This document shows, in pieces, positions 7,115 to 14,726 of a DNA stretch of 22,518 nucleotides (position 1 is the stretch's first letter; each line of letters opens with the position of its first letter). The notes beneath the pieces were generated by a model. That model saw only the letters and a program-made list of their open reading frames with translations. It was not told the DNA's origin and made no database searches. A program made the translations under genes and the position numbers. The DNA is taken from the NCBI GenBank assembly GCA_964496705.1, contig CAZCBJ010000044.1, forward strand, positions 1 through 22,518. Reading direction: 5' to 3'. The stretch is from CAZCBJ01 sp964496705 (lineage in GTDB: Bacteria > Chloroflexota > Anaerolineae > Anaerolineales > Anaerolineaceae).

Positions 7115-7124
7115 AGAAAGGAGG
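7115..7124 (+). promoter_or_regulatory. Ribosome binding site of dnaA
   Basis: AGAAAGGAGG is a near-perfect anti-16S complement six bases before the ATG at 7131 and fixes that start. Confidence 0.85.
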
Positions 7125-7130
7125 CATCGT

Positions 7131-8477
7131 ATGAACGCACAACAAGCCTGGCTGGCTGCACTCGGGCAACTGCAAATGGAAATGCCCAAATCATCCTTTG
7201 ACACCTGGGTCAGCAACGCCGAATTGGTTTCATACGAAGAGGAAACATTCACCATCGGCGTCCCCAACGCCTACGCCCGAGACTGGCTGGACAGCCGCCT
7301 CACCAGCACCATCAGCCGCATTCTATCCGGCCTGATGGAGCGCCCGCAGTCGGTGACCTTTTCGGTCACCACCCGCGAAGCCGTTGAAGAGGCGGATGAG
7401 AAGGAAGTCCCAGAAGTTGAGGGAATTCGCCCGGTCCAGCCGCGCGCCAACACAAACATCAATGCCCGTTACACTTTCGAAACGTTTGTGGTTGGCGCTT
7501 CCAACCGCCTCGCACACGCCGCCTGCATGGCCGTCGCCGAAAGCCCCGCCCGCGCCTACAATCCGCTGTTCCTGTATGGCGGTGTGGGGCTGGGCAAAAC
7601 TCACCTGCTGCATGCCATCGGCAACGCTGCGCTCCAGCAGGGCCTATCGGTGCTGTATGTTTCCTCCGAAGAGTTCACCAACGACCTGATCAACGCCATC
7701 CGCGTTCACAACACCAGCGCCTTCCGCGAGCGCTACCGCCAGTGCGACGTCCTCCTGATTGACGACATCCAGTTCATTGCCGGTAAAGAATCCACCCAGG
7801 AAGAATTCTTCCACACCTTCAACACCCTGCACGGTAAGGATAAACAGATCGTGATTTCATCCGACCGGCCGCCCAAGGCGATGGTGACACTGGAAGAGCG
7901 TCTGCGCTCGCGCTTTGAATGGGGATTGACCGTTGACATCCAGCCGCCCGATCTCGAAACCCGCATGGCCATCCTGCGCTCCAAAGCCGAGCGCGCCGGT
8001 CACGAAGCGCCCAACAGCATCGTTGAGCAAATCGCCCGCCAGGTGCAGTCCAACATCCGCGAGCTGGAAGGCGCGTTGACCCGCGTGATGGCCTACGCCC
8101 ATCTCAGCGGCATGCCCCTCACCCCGCAGTTGGTCAACACCGCGCTGGTCGATCTTCTCCCGCAGCGCACCGCGGTGGAACCGCGCCAGATCGTGGATGC
8201 TGTGGCTTCTTTCTTCGGCGTCAGCAGTGAAAGCATGTTGGGACGCAATCGCACGCGCGAAATCGCCCTGCCGCGTCAGGTGGCCATGTACCTGATGCGC
8301 GAGGAAGCCAACGTGTCGCTGCCACAAATTGGCGAAGCGCTGGGCGGGCGCGACCACACCACCGTCATGTACGCATGTGACAAGGTCGCAGACCTGATTG
8401 AACGCGACGACCGCCTGCGCCGCCAGGTCATTCAAATCCGCGAACGCCTTTTCGGTCGATCTCAACTGACAGCCTGA
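7131..8477 (+). CDS. dnaA: Chromosomal replication initiator protein DnaA
   Basis: A 448-residue DnaA with the standard four domains. Domain I (about residues 1-75) carries the SSFDTWV helix; a short acidic linker (EEADEKEVPEVEG) is domain II. The AAA+ domain III begins with YTFETFVVGASNRLAHAA and has Walker A G150-G-V-G-L-G-K156-T, Walker B LLIDD (D211, D212), the LRSRFEWG box VII region and the sensor segment NIRELEGAL. Domain IV has GRNRTREIALPRQVAMYL and the DnaA-box recognition motif G-R-D408-H-T-T411-V. It binds DnaA boxes with ATP and opens the origin. Length is normal and the ribosome site is excellent. Unlike many genomes, dnaN does not follow; a P-type ATPase does. The repeat-rich upstream region suggests the origin lies immediately before the gene. 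Confidence 0.98.
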   Translation: MNAQQAWLAALGQLQMEMPKSSFDTWVSNAELVSYEEETFTIGVPNAYARDWLDSRLTSTISRILSGLMERPQSVTFSVTTREAVEEADEKEVPEVEGIRPVQPRANTNINARYTFETFVVGASNRLAHAACMAVAESPARAYNPLFLYGGVGLGKTHLLHAIGNAALQQGLSVLYVSSEEFTNDLINAIRVHNTSAFRERYRQCDVLLIDDIQFIAGKESTQEEFFHTFNTLHGKDKQIVISSDRPPKAMVTLEERLRSRFEWGLTVDIQPPDLETRMAILRSKAERAGHEAPNSIVEQIARQVQSNIRELEGALTRVMAYAHLSGMPLTPQLVNTALVDLLPQRTAVEPRQIVDAVASFFGVSSESMLGRNRTREIALPRQVAMYLMREEANVSLPQIGEALGGRDHTTVMYACDKVADLIERDDRLRRQVIQIRERLFGRSQLTA

Positions 8478-8497
8478 GCCAAACCGCCTCGGCTGAA

Positions 8498-8536
8498 AAA
8501 CTTCCGCAAACGGGAAATTTGCGGAAGTTTTATTTT
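8498..8536 (+). terminator. Rho-independent terminator of dnaA
   Basis: Perfect 13-base arms AAACTTCCGCAAA (8498-8510) and TTTGCGGAAGTTT (8518-8530) with a seven-base loop, followed by TATTTTA, 20 bases after the dnaA stop. Confidence 0.85.
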
Positions 8537-8562
8537 AAGTGAGACTATTTTTGATACAGATC

Positions 8563-8592
8563 TTGCCGCATATGACCATTCGTACTTATAAT
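8563..8592 (+). promoter_or_regulatory. Promoter of the P-type ATPase gene
   Basis: TTGCCG (8563-8568), an 18-base spacer and a perfect TATAAT (8587-8592) lie between the dnaA terminator and the ATPase start. The predicted leader is about 25 bases and carries AAGAGGGA. Confidence 0.55.
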
Positions 8593-8622
8593 ATCATCAC
8601 CCAAACGAATAAAAGAGGGACC

Positions 8623-11349
8623 ATGCAAGAAATTCTTGGCAACCACTGGCACCATCTGACGAAAAAGCAGGTCATCGAACTGCTGGACACCAACCTGGAA
8701 AAAGGCCTGGACCGCTTCGAAATCAGCCACCGCCAGGCGCGCTTTGGACGCAACGAGCTGGCACCGCAAAAAGGCAAAAGCCCGCTGGTGCGTTTCCTTT
8801 TACAATTTCACAACCCGCTCATCTACATCCTGATCATTTCGGCCATCGTCACCGCGCTGGTCAAGGATATCACCGACGCTGCCACCATCTTCGTGGTCGT
8901 GTTGCTCAACGGTGTGATCAGTTACATCCAGGAAGCGCGCGCCGAAAAAGCCATCCAGGCGCTTTCACAATCCATGACCACCGAAGCCACGGTGGTGCGC
9001 ACATCCGGAAAGGTGGAACGCATCTCCGCCGCTGAACTGGTGCCGGGCGACGTGGTGCAGATCAAAGCCGGCGACAAGGTGCCGGCCGACTTGCGCCTGG
9101 TGCGCAGCCGCGACCTGCAGATTTCCGAAGCCGCTCTCACCGGTGAATCGCTGCCGGTGGAAAAAAAACCCGACCTCCTCTTTGCCCCAGACACCCCGCT
9201 GGCTGAGCGCCGCAACATGGCCTACGCATCCACGCTGGTCACCTTTGGTCAAGGCACCGGTGTGGTCACTGCCACGGGAGAACACACTGAGATTGGACGC
9301 ATTTCCGCCCTGATTGCCAGCGCCCCGGAGATTTCCACCCCGCTGACCCGCAAAATTGAAGGCTTCAGCCGCATTTTGCTCTACGCCATTCTGGTGCTGG
9401 CGCTGGTGTCCTTCGCCATCAGCGTCGGACGCGGCAACCCGGCCGCGGACGCCATGATCGCGGCAATTGCCATGGCGGTCGCGATGATCCCCGAAGGCCT
9501 CCCCGCAGCCATCACCATCACCCTGGCCATCGGTGTTTCGCGCATGGCTAAACGCCGCGCCATCATTCGCAAATTGCCGGCCGTCGAAACCCTGGGCAGC
9601 GTGACCGTGATCTGCTCGGATAAGACCGGCACCCTCACCCAAAATCAGATGACCGTGCAGCAGATCGCCATTTCGGACGGCACATTCTTCGATGTCAGCG
9701 GCACCGGCTACAGCCCGCAAGGGCAAATCAGCCGCAGCCAGGAAGCAATCGAGACCGGGGCTTATCCAGGCATGCGCGAGGTACTGCAGGCCGGACTACT
9801 GTGCAACGACTCGCAATTGGAAGAAAAGGATGGCGTCTACAGCGCTCGCGGCGATCCCACCGAGGTGGCTTTGATCGTCTCAGCCGGCAAGGCAGGGCTG
9901 GAATTTAACCGCACCAACCAATCCCTGCCCCGCCTGGATGTGATCCCGTTTGACTCACAATACCAATACATGGCCACCCTGCACGACATGGGCGCCGGTC
10001 AGCCCCGGCGCGTATATATCAAAGGCTCCACGGAAGCCATTCTCGAGCGCAGCGGCAGCGGGTTGAACGCCCGCGGAGAAGCCATTGCATTGGATGACGG
10101 CGCCATCCACGCGCAGGTGGAAGATATGGCCCAGCACGGTTTGCGCGTGCTCGCCTTCGCCTGCATTGATCTTCCTGGCGGCAAGGACACACTGCAGCAT
10201 GCGGATATCGCCAGCGGCCTGGTGTTCCTCGGACTGCAGGGCATGATTGATCCGCCGCGTCCGGAGGCCATCGAAGCGGTGAAAGCCTGCCAGCGCGCAG
10301 GCATCCAGGTGAAGATGATCACCGGCGATCACCCCATCACCGCGGCTGCCATCGCCAGGCAACTGTGCATGCAGCCCAGCGAAGGCGGTGATTGCCAGAT
10401 GCCCAACGTGCTGAGCGGCAAGGAGCTGGCCGCTCTTTCGGACGACGAGCTCATCGAAGCGGTGAGTAAAGTGATCGTCTTCGCTCGCGTCTCCCCGGAA
10501 CAAAAATTACGGCTGGTGGAAGCCCTGCAGGTGCAGCATCATATTGTCGCCATGACCGGGGACGGCGTGAATGACGGCCCCGCTCTCAAACAGTCCGATG
10601 TGGGCGTGGCGATGGGCATCACTGGCACCGAGGTGGCCAAAGAAGCCGCCGACATGCTGCTCACCGATGACAACTTCAACACCATTCGCGCTGCTGTGGA
10701 AGAGGGGCGCGTCATCTTCGATAACCTCACCAAGATCATCGCCTGGACCCTGCCCACCAACCTGGGCGAAGGGCTGATCATCTTGCTGGCGCTGCTGGTC
10801 GGTCAAGATCTGCCGATCCTGCCGCTTCAAATCCTGTGGATCAACCTGATCACCGTGGTCGTGCTGGGAACCACCCTGTCCTTTGAACCGGGCGAACCGG
10901 GCATCATGCAGCGCCCGCCGCGCCAACCCAACGCGCCCATTCTGAGCGGCATGGTGATCCGCAGGATTGTCATCATCGGTATTTTGATGCTCATCGGCGC
11001 TTTTGGGCTGTACGAGATCGAAACGATGGGCGGTTCCAGTCTGGCCACCGCGCGCACCGCCGTGGTCAACGTGGTGGTGTTCATGGAAATCGCCCTGCTG
11101 CTCAACTCGCGCTCCATAACCCAGCCGTCCTTGAAAATCAACTTGCTGAACAATCGCTGGATGATCCTAGGCATCATCGGGATGATCCTGCTGCAGCTAG
11201 CCTTCACCTATTTGCCGTTCATGAACCGGGTGTTCTTCAGCGCCCCCATCTCGCTCATAGCCTGGGCCGAGGTACTTGGGATCGCCACCTTCACCTTCTT
11301 TTTCATCGAATTTGTAAAATGGCTGGAGCGCCGATGGGCTAAGCAGTAA
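8623..11349 (+). CDS. P2-type cation-transporting ATPase
   Basis: A 908-residue P-type ATPase of the Ca2+/monovalent P2 group. In order: N-terminal cation-ATPase domain (HLTKKQVIELLDTN), actuator loop with TGES (LTGESLPVEK), TM4 motif MIPEGLPAAIT (E291), the phosphorylation motif D333-K-T-G-T-L-T, the nucleotide-binding segment with KGSTEAILERS, MITGDHPITA, the hinge MTGDGVNDGPALKQSD, and the C-terminal six-helix domain. Compared with SERCA, the TM5 pair is kept (N713, E716) and TM6 N741 is kept, but the cation ligand Asp800 is Val745 (WINLITVVVLG). I recall the same lack of Asp in CtpF-like bacterial ATPases (with LSFEPGEPGIMQRPPR following), so this is probably that subgroup. The ion is uncertain. 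ATG 8623 is chosen for its ribosome site; the frame opens at 8539 but that stretch contains the promoter. Confidence 0.93.
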   Translation: MQEILGNHWHHLTKKQVIELLDTNLEKGLDRFEISHRQARFGRNELAPQKGKSPLVRFLLQFHNPLIYILIISAIVTALVKDITDAATIFVVVLLNGVISYIQEARAEKAIQALSQSMTTEATVVRTSGKVERISAAELVPGDVVQIKAGDKVPADLRLVRSRDLQISEAALTGESLPVEKKPDLLFAPDTPLAERRNMAYASTLVTFGQGTGVVTATGEHTEIGRISALIASAPEISTPLTRKIEGFSRILLYAILVLALVSFAISVGRGNPAADAMIAAIAMAVAMIPEGLPAAITITLAIGVSRMAKRRAIIRKLPAVETLGSVTVICSDKTGTLTQNQMTVQQIAISDGTFFDVSGTGYSPQGQISRSQEAIETGAYPGMREVLQAGLLCNDSQLEEKDGVYSARGDPTEVALIVSAGKAGLEFNRTNQSLPRLDVIPFDSQYQYMATLHDMGAGQPRRVYIKGSTEAILERSGSGLNARGEAIALDDGAIHAQVEDMAQHGLRVLAFACIDLPGGKDTLQHADIASGLVFLGLQGMIDPPRPEAIEAVKACQRAGIQVKMITGDHPITAAAIARQLCMQPSEGGDCQMPNVLSGKELAALSDDELIEAVSKVIVFARVSPEQKLRLVEALQVQHHIVAMTGDGVNDGPALKQSDVGVAMGITGTEVAKEAADMLLTDDNFNTIRAAVEEGRVIFDNLTKIIAWTLPTNLGEGLIILLALLVGQDLPILPLQILWINLITVVVLGTTLSFEPGEPGIMQRPPRQPNAPILSGMVIRRIVIIGILMLIGAFGLYEIETMGGSSLATARTAVVNVVVFMEIALLLNSRSITQPSLKINLLNNRWMILGIIGMILLQLAFTYLPFMNRVFFSAPISLIAWAEVLGIATFTFFFIEFVKWLERRWAKQ

Positions 11350-12732
11350 CCGCTGGTCCAACTTCGGCCAAACGGTCGAGATATTCTTTGTCTTCCACCT
11401 TCAAGAGATGCGGGTTGAACAATTGCGCCGCGCAGAAGATCGCCCCCAGCAAGCCCAGCGCGCCAAAAATCCACGCCGGATTGACCAGCCCGCCCAACCA
11501 GCCCGCCAGCGCGGAACCCAGCGGGAAGGTGAACTGGGCAATCAAGCGCCGCACTGCAAAGACCCTGCCCTGTAAATGATGCGGCGTCTGCGCCTGCCAG
11601 ATGGCCTGGGAATGGGCGTTCATCACCGGGGTGAGTGAATTCATTAGCAACAATAAACCGCAGGTCAGGTACAGCCAGGGGGACAGGCCATATCCCGCCA
11701 TCAGCAACGAGAAGGCCAGGATCGGAACCACCACCCCGTAAATGCGGCGCTGTTTTAATCCCCCCCACGCGCTGACCGCCACCCCGCCCACTACGCCACC
11801 GATGCTGGCCAGTGTGCCCAGCAGAGCCAGCGCCGTTTCATAGGTAAAATCCGCGCCGCCCAATCGGCGGCCAGGTTGAATTTCACCAGCAGCGGTTGGA
11901 GCACAAAACTACCGCTGGCGAAATTGATCACGGTAAAAGTCGCCAGCAGCCACAGCATCGGTCTGCGTTTCCAGATATAGACCCCTCCTTCTCGCACATC
12001 CGCCCACAGGCTGGTTTTCGCCTTCCCGCCCTCCGCATGCAAATCGGCTCGCCTGGGTGAGGGAATGGTCAGAAAGACAAGAACTGCTGAGGCGAAAAAA
12101 AAGGTGACCGCATCCAATGTGATATTGAGCGGAATTCCGCTTTTCATCCCGGCCAGGTATTGTCCCAGCGCGGTGCCCCATTGATTCTGGCGAGCCAGCG
12201 TTGGCAGCGAGATGATCCCGGCAGCGATGGCAGGCGATAGGATGCCCGACAACGCCCAGATGGTCTGCATCATGCCATTGGCGCGCGGCAGCAGCTCTTG
12301 CGGCACCAGCATCGCGTAGGAAGTGTCAAAGGCGGAGAAATGAAACGCGCTAACCACCGAGGACAGGGCAATCAGCCCGATCAACAACCACAGCTCCAGG
12401 CGCCCCAGACTGATCAGCCAGACCATCGCCAGGCTGATCAGACCGTTGACCAAATCCATCGCCATCATCGTCCGTTTGCGGTCGTGCCGGTCAGCCCAGG
12501 CGCCTGCCAGCGGTGCGGCAAAAATATTCGGAATGCCAAAGGCGAGCGCGACCGCGGTGAGCGCGAAAGAAAGCTGCGCTTTCTGCTCCGGGGCCGGGTA
12601 CATCTCCTGGGTTAAGTAGATGGTCATGGCAAAAAAGGTCAGCGCGCTGCCAAAGACCGAGATCGATTGGGTGCTCCACACGAACAAGAAAGTGCGAAAG
12701 CCATTTTTGGGCGGGGTATATGGGTCAGACAT
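11339..12732 (-). pseudogene. MFS efflux transporter, interrupted by one frameshift
   Basis: Two adjacent frames together make one major facilitator protein of about 460 residues (MFS_3 / enterobactin-exporter-like). The N-terminal part (12732 to about 11860) has TM1 with FLFVWSTQSISVFGSALTFFA, the loop-2/3 motif GAWADRHDRKR typical of MFS proteins, and ends in LLVKFNLAADW. The C-terminal part (about 11863 to 11339) starts GGADFTYETALALLGTLAS and has the loop-8/9 QRR and the late helices. The frame changes at the minus-strand sequence GATTGGGCGGCGCGG; one additional G in the GGG run (+ strand 11859-11861) would join D-W to G-G-A-D-F-T-Y smoothly. This could be a true inactivating deletion or a homopolymer error. 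The 3' end overlaps the convergent ATPase gene by 11 bases. If intact it would export a small hydrophobic compound. Confidence 0.8.
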
Positions 12733-12739
12733 CCCGATG

Positions 12740-12745
12740 ATTATA
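12740..12745 (-). promoter_or_regulatory. -10 box of the MFS gene, probably leaderless
   Basis: Perfect TATAAT on the minus strand, seven bases (CATCGGG) before the ATG at 12732. That distance puts the transcription start at the start codon, and no ribosome site is visible. No clear -35. Confidence 0.5.
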
Positions 12746-12842
12746 TATCCGCGGTGCTGGATTGCATACTTAAATCAACTCACTTTCATATTAAAATAAT
12801 AGCAGTCAAGACACTTTTACCGATTAACCAAACACACAGGAC

Positions 12843-12850
12843 AAAAGGAG
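12843..12850 (+). promoter_or_regulatory. Ribosome binding site deciding the PPK2 start
   Basis: AAAAGGAG lies six bases before the ATG at 12857 but directly abuts an in-frame ATG at 12851, so the later ATG is the better start. Confidence 0.7.
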
Positions 12851-12856
12851 ATGGAC

Positions 12857-13675
12857 ATGGAAGCTTACCGCGTTAAACAGGGGTCCAAGTTTAAGTTGAG
12901 CAATTGCGACCCGGATGATCGCAGCGCGTTTGAGGGCAGCAAAGAAGATGGTCAGAAAAAACTTAAAAAATTACTCGAAGAAATGGAACTGCTGCAGGAA
13001 TTGCTGTACGCCGAACACAAACACCGCCTGCTGGTGGTGCTGCAGGCCATGGATACCGGCGGAAAAGACGGCGTCATCCGGCGCGTGTTTGACGGGGTCA
13101 ATCCCCAGGGGGTCAAAGTTGCCAGCTTCAAGGTGCCCACCCCCATCGAAGCCGACCACGACTATCTGTGGCGCGTCCATCCACATGTGCCTGGCAAGGG
13201 GGAGATCGTCATCTTCAACCGCAGCCATTACGAGCAGGTGCTGGTGGTGCGCGTCCGTGAATTGGAACCTGAGAAAGCCTGGCGGCGGCATTACCGCCAG
13301 ATTTGCGATTTCGAGCGCATGCTGACCGAAGAGGGCGTGACCATCCTCAAGTTCTTTTTGCACATCAGCAAAGAGGAGCAAAAACAACGCCTGATCGAGC
13401 GCATCCAGATGACCGAAAAGCAATGGAAATTCAACCCGGGCGACATTGACGAGCGAAAATACTGGGATGCCTATATGCAGGCCTACGAGGACGCCGTGCG
13501 CGAGACCAGCACCCAAAACGCCCCCTGGTATGTCATCCCGGCCAATCGCAACTGGTATCGGGATCTGGCCATCGCCACCATCCTGGTCAAAAAGCTCAAA
13601 GAGTTAAAAATGGAGTATCCTCGTCCGGTCGAAAACATTCAGCAATATACAGCCCGGCTGGAATCGGAGGAATAG
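12857..13675 (+). CDS. ppk2: Polyphosphate kinase 2 (PPK2 family, class III-like; polyphosphate:AMP/ADP phosphotransferase)
   Basis: A 272-residue PPK2. The Walker A loop is D66-T-G-G-K70-D-G72 (in LQAMDTGGKDGVIRRVF), and the second phosphate-binding motif is FN121-R122-SHYEQVLVVRV. The lid and C-terminal region keep TILKFFLHISKEEQ, KQWKFNPGD and APWYVIPANRNWYR. From memory it closely resembles the Meiothermus ruber class III enzyme in length and in nearly every motif (EGVNPQGV-like and RETST-APWYVIPAN). That class phosphorylates both AMP and ADP using polyphosphate, so here it would regenerate ATP in the cytoplasm. It is divergent from the MFS gene; the 124-base gap between them is AT-rich (TTCATATTAAAATAATAG at 12785-12802) and probably holds its promoter, though I cannot fix one. 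It stands 56 bases before an exported zinc-ribbon protein. Confidence 0.92.
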   Translation: MEAYRVKQGSKFKLSNCDPDDRSAFEGSKEDGQKKLKKLLEEMELLQELLYAEHKHRLLVVLQAMDTGGKDGVIRRVFDGVNPQGVKVASFKVPTPIEADHDYLWRVHPHVPGKGEIVIFNRSHYEQVLVVRVRELEPEKAWRRHYRQICDFERMLTEEGVTILKFFLHISKEEQKQRLIERIQMTEKQWKFNPGDIDERKYWDAYMQAYEDAVRETSTQNAPWYVIPANRNWYRDLAIATILVKKLKELKMEYPRPVENIQQYTARLESEE

Positions 13676-13692
13676 ACGCCCCGCGCAGCGCA

Positions 13693-13701
13693 TGGTATGA
13701 T
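13693..13701 (+). promoter_or_regulatory. Extended -10 promoter of the zinc-ribbon protein gene
   Basis: TGG-TATGAT matches an extended -10 element and lies 30 bases before the ATG at 13732, with GGAG (13721-13724) in the predicted short leader. Confidence 0.45.
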
Positions 13702-13731
13702 ACCCCATTCTCAGTTGACTGGAGCGAGTCG

Positions 13732-14673
13732 ATGAAAGCCCAATTCATCCGCATCTTCCTCACCTGCGCCGTCCTGTTCGGACTGCTGCTCCATCCTCGG
13801 ACAGCGATCGCTCAGGGTCAGATTGAGCTTGAGCGTCTGCAGGTGGATATCTGGCCGGAATACGACCGCCCGGATGTGCTGGTGATCTACCACATCACCC
13901 TGGCGGCGGAAGCCAATCTGCCTGCCCGATTGGCGATCAAGATTCCCCGCCTCAGCGGAGCGCCCTTCAACGTCGCCATGCAGGATGTGGACGGATTGTT
14001 GTACAACCTGGAATACGCCATCTCCCCGGTCGACGACGATTGGGTACAAATCTCATTTATGACCCCCTCACCGGACATTCAAATCGAGTATTATGACCCC
14101 GGTCTGAAGAAAAGCGGCGCCCAGCGCAGTTTTGAATACCGCTGGCCCGCCGAATACACCGTGCGTTCCATGACCATCCAGCTCCAGCGTCCGAACGGCG
14201 CTGAAAACATGCAGACCATTCCAGAGATGGGCAGCGGCCGGCTCGGACAGGATGGCCTGACTTATTTCACCGCCGTGGTGGGCCGGGTGGAGGCCGCCGT
14301 ACCGGTGGTCATCCGCTTCACCTACGAAAAGGCGGACGACACGCTCAGCTCCAAGGCTCAGCCGGTCGAACCGGTGGAAGCGATCAGCGCCAAAGCGCCC
14401 GGCCGAACCACTTTCCAGGAGGCTTTGCCGATCATACTGGGCATTTTTGGCGCATTGCTGTTGGCAGCCGGCTTCTTCTGGTACTGGCAATCCAACCGCG
14501 ACCAAAGCGGCGCATCGCGCAAGCGGCACACCCATCCCGCCGCTTCTCCCGGGCGGAACCATGCCGGCGGCGCACGGACAACAGGCTATTGCCACCAATG
14601 CGGCAAAGCAGCCCAGCCCGGAGACGTGTTCTGCCGCGCCTGCGGCGCCAGGCTGAGGAATGAGGGCAATTAA
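13732..14673 (+). CDS. Exported, membrane-anchored protein with C-terminal zinc ribbon; function unknown
   Basis: A 313-residue protein. Residues 1-28 are a signal peptide (FLTCAVLFGLLLHPRTAIAQ). Residues 29 to about 215 form a beta-rich extracytoplasmic domain (VDIWPEYDRPDVLVIYHITL, FEYRWPAEYTVRSM) of unknown type that looks like a carbohydrate- or ligand-binding sandwich. One membrane helix (ALPIILGIFGALLLAAGFFW, about 230-252) follows, then a basic linker, and the last 27 residues are a zinc ribbon with C287-H-Q-C290 and C301-R-A-C304. With one helix the zinc ribbon lies in the cytoplasm, so the protein spans both sides. It ends at a strong terminator and converges on the cytochrome operon; I recall similar proteins in Anaerolineae but no function. 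Confidence 0.72.
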   Translation: MKAQFIRIFLTCAVLFGLLLHPRTAIAQGQIELERLQVDIWPEYDRPDVLVIYHITLAAEANLPARLAIKIPRLSGAPFNVAMQDVDGLLYNLEYAISPVDDDWVQISFMTPSPDIQIEYYDPGLKKSGAQRSFEYRWPAEYTVRSMTIQLQRPNGAENMQTIPEMGSGRLGQDGLTYFTAVVGRVEAAVPVVIRFTYEKADDTLSSKAQPVEPVEAISAKAPGRTTFQEALPIILGIFGALLLAAGFFWYWQSNRDQSGASRKRHTHPAASPGRNHAGGARTTGYCHQCGKAAQPGDVFCRACGARLRNEGN

Positions 14674-14679
14674 CCAACA

Positions 14680-14710
14680 AGGGCGGGGAACAGTCCCCGC
14701 CCTTTTTTTT
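14680..14710 (+). terminator. Rho-independent terminator
   Basis: Perfect ten-base arms AGGGCGGGGA and TCCCCGCCCT with loop ACAG, followed by eight T. It ends the zinc-ribbon gene; from the other side the hairpin is followed by TTGTTGGTT, so it may also help stop the convergent cytochrome operon. Confidence 0.9.
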
Positions 14711-14726
14711 ATATCAACCACGTCAC

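Larger units (their letters stand above)
6351..7130. other. Non-coding AT-rich region upstream of dnaA; candidate replication origin (oriC)
   Basis: No convincing gene lies in these 780 bases, which are clearly more AT-rich than the rest of the window. The region ends at dnaA, the usual neighbour of bacterial origins. It holds a parS-like inverted repeat, sequences one mismatch from TTWTNCACA DnaA boxes (6385-6393 reverse, 6547-6555, 6631-6639), five exact copies of TTAAGATT or its complement, an AT-rich inverted repeat (6485-6529), a 38-bp palindrome (6782-6819) and a 41-bp tandem repeat (6847-6913). No perfect TTATCCACA is present, so the origin call is an inference from position, composition and repeats. 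Confidence 0.5.

Noticed and set aside
8539..8622. An N-terminal extension of 28 residues on the P-type ATPase
   Set aside because: This stretch contains the promoter (TATAAT at 8587) and no ribosome site, and the family begins near the ATG at 8623.
11850..11870. Programmed -1 frameshifting in the MFS gene
   Set aside because: No X-XXY-YYZ slippery heptamer and no convincing downstream hairpin; transporters of this family are not known to use it, so a deletion or error is simpler.
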